From NCBI GenBank assembly GCA_005878485.1, contig VBMG01000039.1, positions 1 to 44,528 of the forward strand: a stretch of 44,528 bases of DNA. The letters run 5' to 3'. The notes under the pieces were generated by a model that saw only the letters and a program-made list of their open reading frames with translations, was not told where the DNA came from and ran no database searches. Below, one piece after another: positions 40,390-44,528 of the stretch. Each line of letters begins with the position of its first letter. Position 1 is the stretch's first letter. The stretch comes from Methanobacteriota archaeon (GTDB lineage Archaea > Thermoplasmatota > Thermoplasmata > RBG-16-68-12). The translations under genes and the position numbers were made by a program.

Positions 40390-41496
40390 ATGGATTCCAT
40401 TGTCAGGGAAGTCGTCTCCCGGTCGGGCGTCGAACCCCGGGTCCTTGAGTCCCCCACGCAGACGGCGGGGATCGGCGCGGAGGACGCGGAACTCGAACGC
40501 ATCCTCGCAAGCCTTCGGACGAACATCAAGATCGTCGGCATCGGCGGCGGCGGCTGCAACACAATTGACCGCCTCGTGGAATCCGGGATCGTCGGCGCGG
40601 AGTTGTTCGCGGCGAACACGGACGCGCAGCACCTGTTGATCGTCCGGTCGCCGCACAAGCTGCTCCTCGGCCGGCGAGTGACGCGGGGGCTCGGCGCGGG
40701 CGCCCTGCCGCAGGTCGGCGAAGAGTCGGCGCGCGAGGCCGCCGACGAGCTGCGGTCGGTCGTCCAAGGGGCGGATATGGTCTTCATCACGTGCGGGCTC
40801 GGCGGCGGAACCGGCACCGGTGGCGCGCCGGTCCTCGCGCAACTCTCGAAGGAGGCGGGCGCCCTCACGATTGCGATCTGCACCTTCCCGTTCCGGGCGG
40901 AGGGCGCGATCCGCGCCGAAAACGCGGAGTACGGCCTCGAGAAGCTTCGGAGCTTCGCGGACACGGTCGTCGTGATCCCGAATGACAAACTCCTTGAACT
41001 CGTGCCGCGTCTTGCGTTGAATGCGGCGTTCAAGGTCGCGGACGATGTGCTGATGCGCGCAATCAAAGGGATCACGGAGGTCATCACGAAGCCCGGACTA
41101 GTGAACCTTGATTTCAACGACATCAAGACGATCATGAAGGGCGGCGGGGTCGCGATGATCGGCCTGGGGGAATCGGACCGGGACACCCGCGCGGAGGAGG
41201 CGATCGAAGAGGCGATCAACTCCCCCTTGATCGACGTCGACATCACCGGCGCGACCGGAGCCCTCGTGAACGTGACGGGCGGGAACGACATGAGCGTGTC
41301 CGAGGCCGAGCGCGTCGCGGAGATCGTCCAGGGACGAATCGCCCCGAACGCCCGAATCATCTGGGGGGCCGCAGTCGACCCGAGCCTCGAACACAAGCTG
41401 CGGGTCATGCTAATCCTGACCGGCGTCCGATCGAAGCAGATCCTGGGGCCTGGCGAGCACGTCCGGCCCCATCCGGGCGTCGACATCGTGCGGTGA
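40390..41496 (+). CDS. ftsZ: Cell division protein FtsZ (paralog 2)
   Basis: NIKIVGIGGGGCNTIDRLVESG; CGLGGGTGTGGAPVLAQLSKEAGALTIAICTFPF; VTGGNDMSVSEAERVAEIV. Confidence 0.97.
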   Translation: MDSIVREVVSRSGVEPRVLESPTQTAGIGAEDAELERILASLRTNIKIVGIGGGGCNTIDRLVESGIVGAELFAANTDAQHLLIVRSPHKLLLGRRVTRGLGAGALPQVGEESAREAADELRSVVQGADMVFITCGLGGGTGTGGAPVLAQLSKEAGALTIAICTFPFRAEGAIRAENAEYGLEKLRSFADTVVVIPNDKLLELVPRLALNAAFKVADDVLMRAIKGITEVITKPGLVNLDFNDIKTIMKGGGVAMIGLGESDRDTRAEEAIEEAINSPLIDVDITGATGALVNVTGGNDMSVSEAERVAEIVQGRIAPNARIIWGAAVDPSLEHKLRVMLILTGVRSKQILGPGEHVRPHPGVDIVR

Positions 41497-41501
41497 GGTC
41501 C

Positions 41502-41753
41502 ATGGCTGACATCGTGGACAAGAGCTGGGACGTACAGCGTCGGATCGAGGAGCGGGCGAAGCGCCTCGGGAAAGGCCGGTACGGCCGCGTGTTGAAGATG
41601 GCCCGCAAGCCGACGCAGGACGAGTACTCGAAGGTCGTCCTGATCACGGGCCTCGGGATCGCCGCGATCGGCGCGTTGGGCTTCGTGATTTATCTCGTCA
41701 TGCGGTACGGGCCGAATTTCTTCCGGGGCCTCTTCGGCGTTGTGGGGACCTGA
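41502..41753 (+). CDS. secE: Preprotein translocase subunit SecE (Sec61 gamma)
   Basis: KMARKPTQDEYSKVVLITGLGIAAIGALGFVIYLVMRY; single TM; between ftsZ and spt5. Confidence 0.9.
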   Translation: MADIVDKSWDVQRRIEERAKRLGKGRYGRVLKMARKPTQDEYSKVVLITGLGIAAIGALGFVIYLVMRYGPNFFRGLFGVVGT

Positions 41754-41757
41754 GCCG

Positions 41758-42684
41758 ATGGGACTCCTGGACGACCTCTCGAAGCGGGAGCCGCGACCGG
41801 AGCCCAAGCCCGAGCCGCCCGCGGTCGGCCATTACAGCGTGAAGCTGGACCTGACGGAGGAGAAGGTCTCCCTGACCGCGGGGCAGACGAAGGAGTACGC
41901 GGTCCTCGTCACGAACACGGGGACGGAAGACGACACGGTCCGGATCAAGGTGGACCTCCTGTACAACTCGGAGCTGCCGGACCCTCCCGAGTGGACCGTC
42001 AAGCTGTTTGGTGTCGAGGAGAAGGCGTGGGACGTCACATTCACGAAGGTCACCGAGAAAGAGTTCGTGTTGATCGCGGACGGCCAACGAGAAATCACGC
42101 TCACCGTCACGTGTCCGAAGGGCGCGCGATACGGGGATCGTCTGAACGTCGTGGTCAACGCGATCTCGAAAGGCGACCCGGGGGCCTCCGACGTCAAGAC
42201 GTTGAGCTTCAGCGCGCGCCAGGCCGTGCTCGCGGTGAAGTCGTCGATCGGTCACGAGCGCGCGGTGGCGGACGCGATTTTCGCGCGGGCGAAGGCGAAG
42301 GACGTCGGGGTGTTCTCGATCCTCGTCCCTGCGAACTTCCGGGGATACGTCTACGTCGAGAGCATGAACCCGGACCGGTTGGAGGAGGTCGTCCGCGGTT
42401 TGCGTCGGGCCCGGGGCGTCGTGAAGGGCGAGGGCGAGTCGACCGGCATCGCCTTCTCCGAGATCGAGGCGTATCTGACCCCGAAGCCGATCGTCAGCGG
42501 CATCATGGAGGGGGACATCGTGGAGCTCGTCGCGGGCCCGTTCAAGGGCGAGAAGGCCCGCGTCATGAAGATCGATGAGACGAAGGAGGAGATCACCGTC
42601 GAGCTGTTCGAGGCGATGGTGCGCATCCCCGTCACCGTTCGCGGCGACAGCGTCCGCGTTCTCCAGAAGGAAGAGGAGAAATAG
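41758..42684 (+). CDS. spt5: Transcription elongation factor Spt5 (NGN-KOW) with an N-terminal ~150-aa Ig-like extension
   Basis: NGN: AVLAVKSSIGHERAVADAIFARAKAKDVGVFSILVPANFRGYVYVES; KOW: MEGDIVELVAGPFKGEKARVMKIDETKEEITVELFEAMVRIPVTVRGDSVRVL; N-terminal extension VSLTAGQTKEYAVLVTNTGTEDDTVRIKVD. Confidence 0.92.
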   Translation: MGLLDDLSKREPRPEPKPEPPAVGHYSVKLDLTEEKVSLTAGQTKEYAVLVTNTGTEDDTVRIKVDLLYNSELPDPPEWTVKLFGVEEKAWDVTFTKVTEKEFVLIADGQREITLTVTCPKGARYGDRLNVVVNAISKGDPGASDVKTLSFSARQAVLAVKSSIGHERAVADAIFARAKAKDVGVFSILVPANFRGYVYVESMNPDRLEEVVRGLRRARGVVKGEGESTGIAFSEIEAYLTPKPIVSGIMEGDIVELVAGPFKGEKARVMKIDETKEEITVELFEAMVRIPVTVRGDSVRVLQKEEEK

Positions 42685-42741
42685 GCGTCCGTTGGATGGG
42701 GCGTCGCCAAGCGGACATCTCGAGAGCAGCACGCTCCCTGG

Positions 42742-43440
42742 CTATCCCCTCTTGCCGGGACTCGCCGTGGCGAACGACGATCGCCGCAGGACAAAAACAG
42801 TCCGGTAGGTCTGACCGATGTCGACGACGCTTCCGAGCCAGGCGAGCGGTCGTGTCGAGATGTGGACGACGTCGACAAGAAACCGGTTCAAACTCCATGC
42901 AAGCAGGTTGACACTGGGGAGTCGATCCACGTGCCAATCGGCCGGGATTGATCCCACGATTTCCTTCTCCGTTGGGAGACCTCGCTGGCTATGTTCCTCG
43001 AGCCACGGATTTTCCTCACCTCGGACGACGCCCAACAGCTTGCGATGCACGGCCTCCGCTCTTTCGCTTCGCGCTGTGGGGCAGGCGAGAAACACCAAGC
43101 CGCGAGAAACGCGCAGGGTCTCTCGAACGAAGAAGGGGCGCCGGTCCTTCGGCAAATGCTCCACGACGTCTACGGCCACCACGGCATCGAACGATGCGTC
43201 GCGGAAGGGGAGCTGATTCCCGGAGGCTCGGACGAAGGATTCGCCTGCAGCCGGGCGTGCGACGGGGCGGATGTCGCAGGTAACCATCGGTGCTCCGAGC
43301 AGATGGGCCAGCCCGACATCCCCACGGCCGATTTCAAGGATCCCGGCGCGGAAGGGGATTTGCTCGACAATGCGCCGGTACCTGAGGAGGACGTCCGGAT
43401 CTAGGGTCGGGAATTCCGCATAGATGCCGCGGACATCCAT
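42742..43440 (-). CDS. SAM-dependent class I methyltransferase (type 11-like)
   Basis: GILEIGRGDVGLAHLLGAPMVTCDIRP; GNQLPFRDASFDAVVAVDVVEHLPKDRRPFFVRETLRVSRGLVFLACP. Alternative start at 43470. Confidence 0.85.
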   Translation of the reverse strand: MDVRGIYAEFPTLDPDVLLRYRRIVEQIPFRAGILEIGRGDVGLAHLLGAPMVTCDIRPVARPAAGESFVRASGNQLPFRDASFDAVVAVDVVEHLPKDRRPFFVRETLRVSRGLVFLACPTARSERAEAVHRKLLGVVRGEENPWLEEHSQRGLPTEKEIVGSIPADWHVDRLPSVNLLAWSLNRFLVDVVHISTRPLAWLGSVVDIGQTYRTVFVLRRSSFATASPGKRG

Positions 43441-43567
43441 GACGCGACCCTTCCGGCTGGGCACGTGCATCGATGGAGTGGCAGATAGATGAGTCTTCCT
43501 CGGTAGGTTCGCGGTAGGAAACGTTTATGCGACTCGGTTCGCTTGGGCGGCGCCACAGCGCATCACG

Positions 43568-44047
43568 ATGGCCGAGAGACTCAACGTCCTGGTAGACGGG
43601 GGTAAAGCGACACCCGGTCCACCGTTGGGCCCGGCCCTCGGCCCCCTTGGGGTGAACATCGTCGAGATCCTCAAGGCGATCAACGAGAAGACGAAATCGT
43701 TCGAAGGGATGAAAGTCCCTGTCACCCTGCTCGTCGACCCGAAGACGAAGGCCTTCACAATTGAAGTCGGGACCCCGCCGACGTCCGCTCTGATTACGAA
43801 GGAGCTCAAGATCGAGAAGGGATCGGGAGACCCGGGCAAGACGCGGGTCGGCAATCTCTCCCTCGTGCAGGCGATCAAGGTCGCGAACATGAAGGCGGAC
43901 GCGATGCAGGGGAAGTCCCTTAAAGCGCGCGTCCTCGAAGTCGTCGGCACGGCGGTCTCGATGGGCGTGACCGTCGAGGGGAAGCCTGCGAAAGAGCTGT
44001 CAAAGGAGATTCAGGCGGGCAAGTTCGACCGGCAACTCGCGGCCTGA
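43568..44047 (+). CDS. rpl11: Ribosomal protein uL11
   Basis: LNVLVDGGKATPGPPLGPALGPLGVNIVEILKAINEKTKSFEGMKVPVTL; L11 family throughout. Confidence 0.97.
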   Translation: MAERLNVLVDGGKATPGPPLGPALGPLGVNIVEILKAINEKTKSFEGMKVPVTLLVDPKTKAFTIEVGTPPTSALITKELKIEKGSGDPGKTRVGNLSLVQAIKVANMKADAMQGKSLKARVLEVVGTAVSMGVTVEGKPAKELSKEIQAGKFDRQLAA

Positions 44048-44088
44048 GTCGTGCACAGGCCGACCGAGCACGGGTTTCGGGTAACACG

Positions 44089-44528
44089 TCATTGGGCCTT
44101 CGGCAGGACCTTCCGCTCCGCTCGTGCTGGACGCGCGAGGTCCAAGAGCATCGCCTCGAGCTGGATCCGGACGAAATCCATGTCGCCGACCCAAAGTCCC
44201 TGGAGCTTGTCCGCCGCGAACTCACCGTCTCGATAGAACGAGTTCAAGATGAACACTTCCTGGTCGCTTGGAAAGACATAGGTGTGCGCGAGTCGCGTCG
44301 TCGAGAGAGGCCGCGCCGGGAAATGAAACTGCACCCGCGTGGTCCGGCCTAGGAGGCCGCTCAGCTCCGCCAAGTCCGACCGGTTCGATTCGTTCAGGAC
44401 GACACGAACGAGGCGGCGCGAACGCCCGAGCGCGTCGAACAGGAGGCGCAGGATCTCCGGCGCGACGGGGAACGGACTCACGCAGAGGATCTGGCCGCTG
44501 CTCGAAAGGATCACTTCGCGGAGCTTGC
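44089..44528 (-). CDS. Hypothetical protein, partial (N-terminus outside the window); possibly a transcription-regulator C-terminal domain
   Basis: Open frame to the window edge: KLREVILSSSGQILCVSPFPVAPEILRLLFDALGRSRRLVRVVLNESNRSDLAELSGLLGRTTRVQFHFPARPLSTTRLAHTYVFPSDQEVFILNSFYRDGEFAADKLQGLWVGDMDFVRIQLEAML. Confidence 0.6.
   Translation of the reverse strand, partial: KLREVILSSSGQILCVSPFPVAPEILRLLFDALGRSRRLVRVVLNESNRSDLAELSGLLGRTTRVQFHFPARPLSTTRLAHTYVFPSDQEVFILNSFYRDGEFAADKLQGLWVGDMDFVRIQLEAMLLDLARPARAERKVLPKAQ

Noticed and set aside
39175-41807. Two long minus-strand ORFs (555 and 483 aa) opposite the ftsZ genes
   Set aside because: Antisense shadows; their similarity to each other only reflects the ftsZ duplication on the other strand.

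Overview
This is a gene-dense, high-GC archaeal chromosomal segment. Gene content points to Thermoplasmata / Thermoplasmatota-type: archaeal TATA boxes, aIF1A, Rio1, the KH protein Pno1/Dim2, Csl4, Spt5, SecE, HerA, two FtsZ paralogs, pantoate kinase, and bacterial-type GyrA/GyrB. I found no CRISPR array, transposase or recognisable defence island; the only mobile element supported is an intein in gyrB. The features most worth a second look are: (1) coxC has an in-frame amber codon exactly where the conserved C-terminal GLYWHFVDVVW motif needs Trp, and the rest of the motif continues after it; (2) a ~484-aa GyrB intein similar in arrangement to the cyanobacterial Ssp GyrB intein, whose HNH homing endonuclease carries about ten tandem ~17-18-aa Trp-containing repeats; (3) a cysteine neighbourhood (CysRS, cystathionine gamma- and beta-type enzymes, tRNA-Cys) in which CysRS has Asp at a zinc-ligand Cys position and tRNA-Cys appears to have A73 instead of U73; (4) an Spt5 with a ~150-residue N-terminal Ig-like extension; (5) a Csl4 exosome subunit with a long RG/RD-rich tail; (6) several genes or small ORFs without canonical start codons, or missed by the ORF track. 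All calls come from reading the sequence and the supplied translations; no database search was run.
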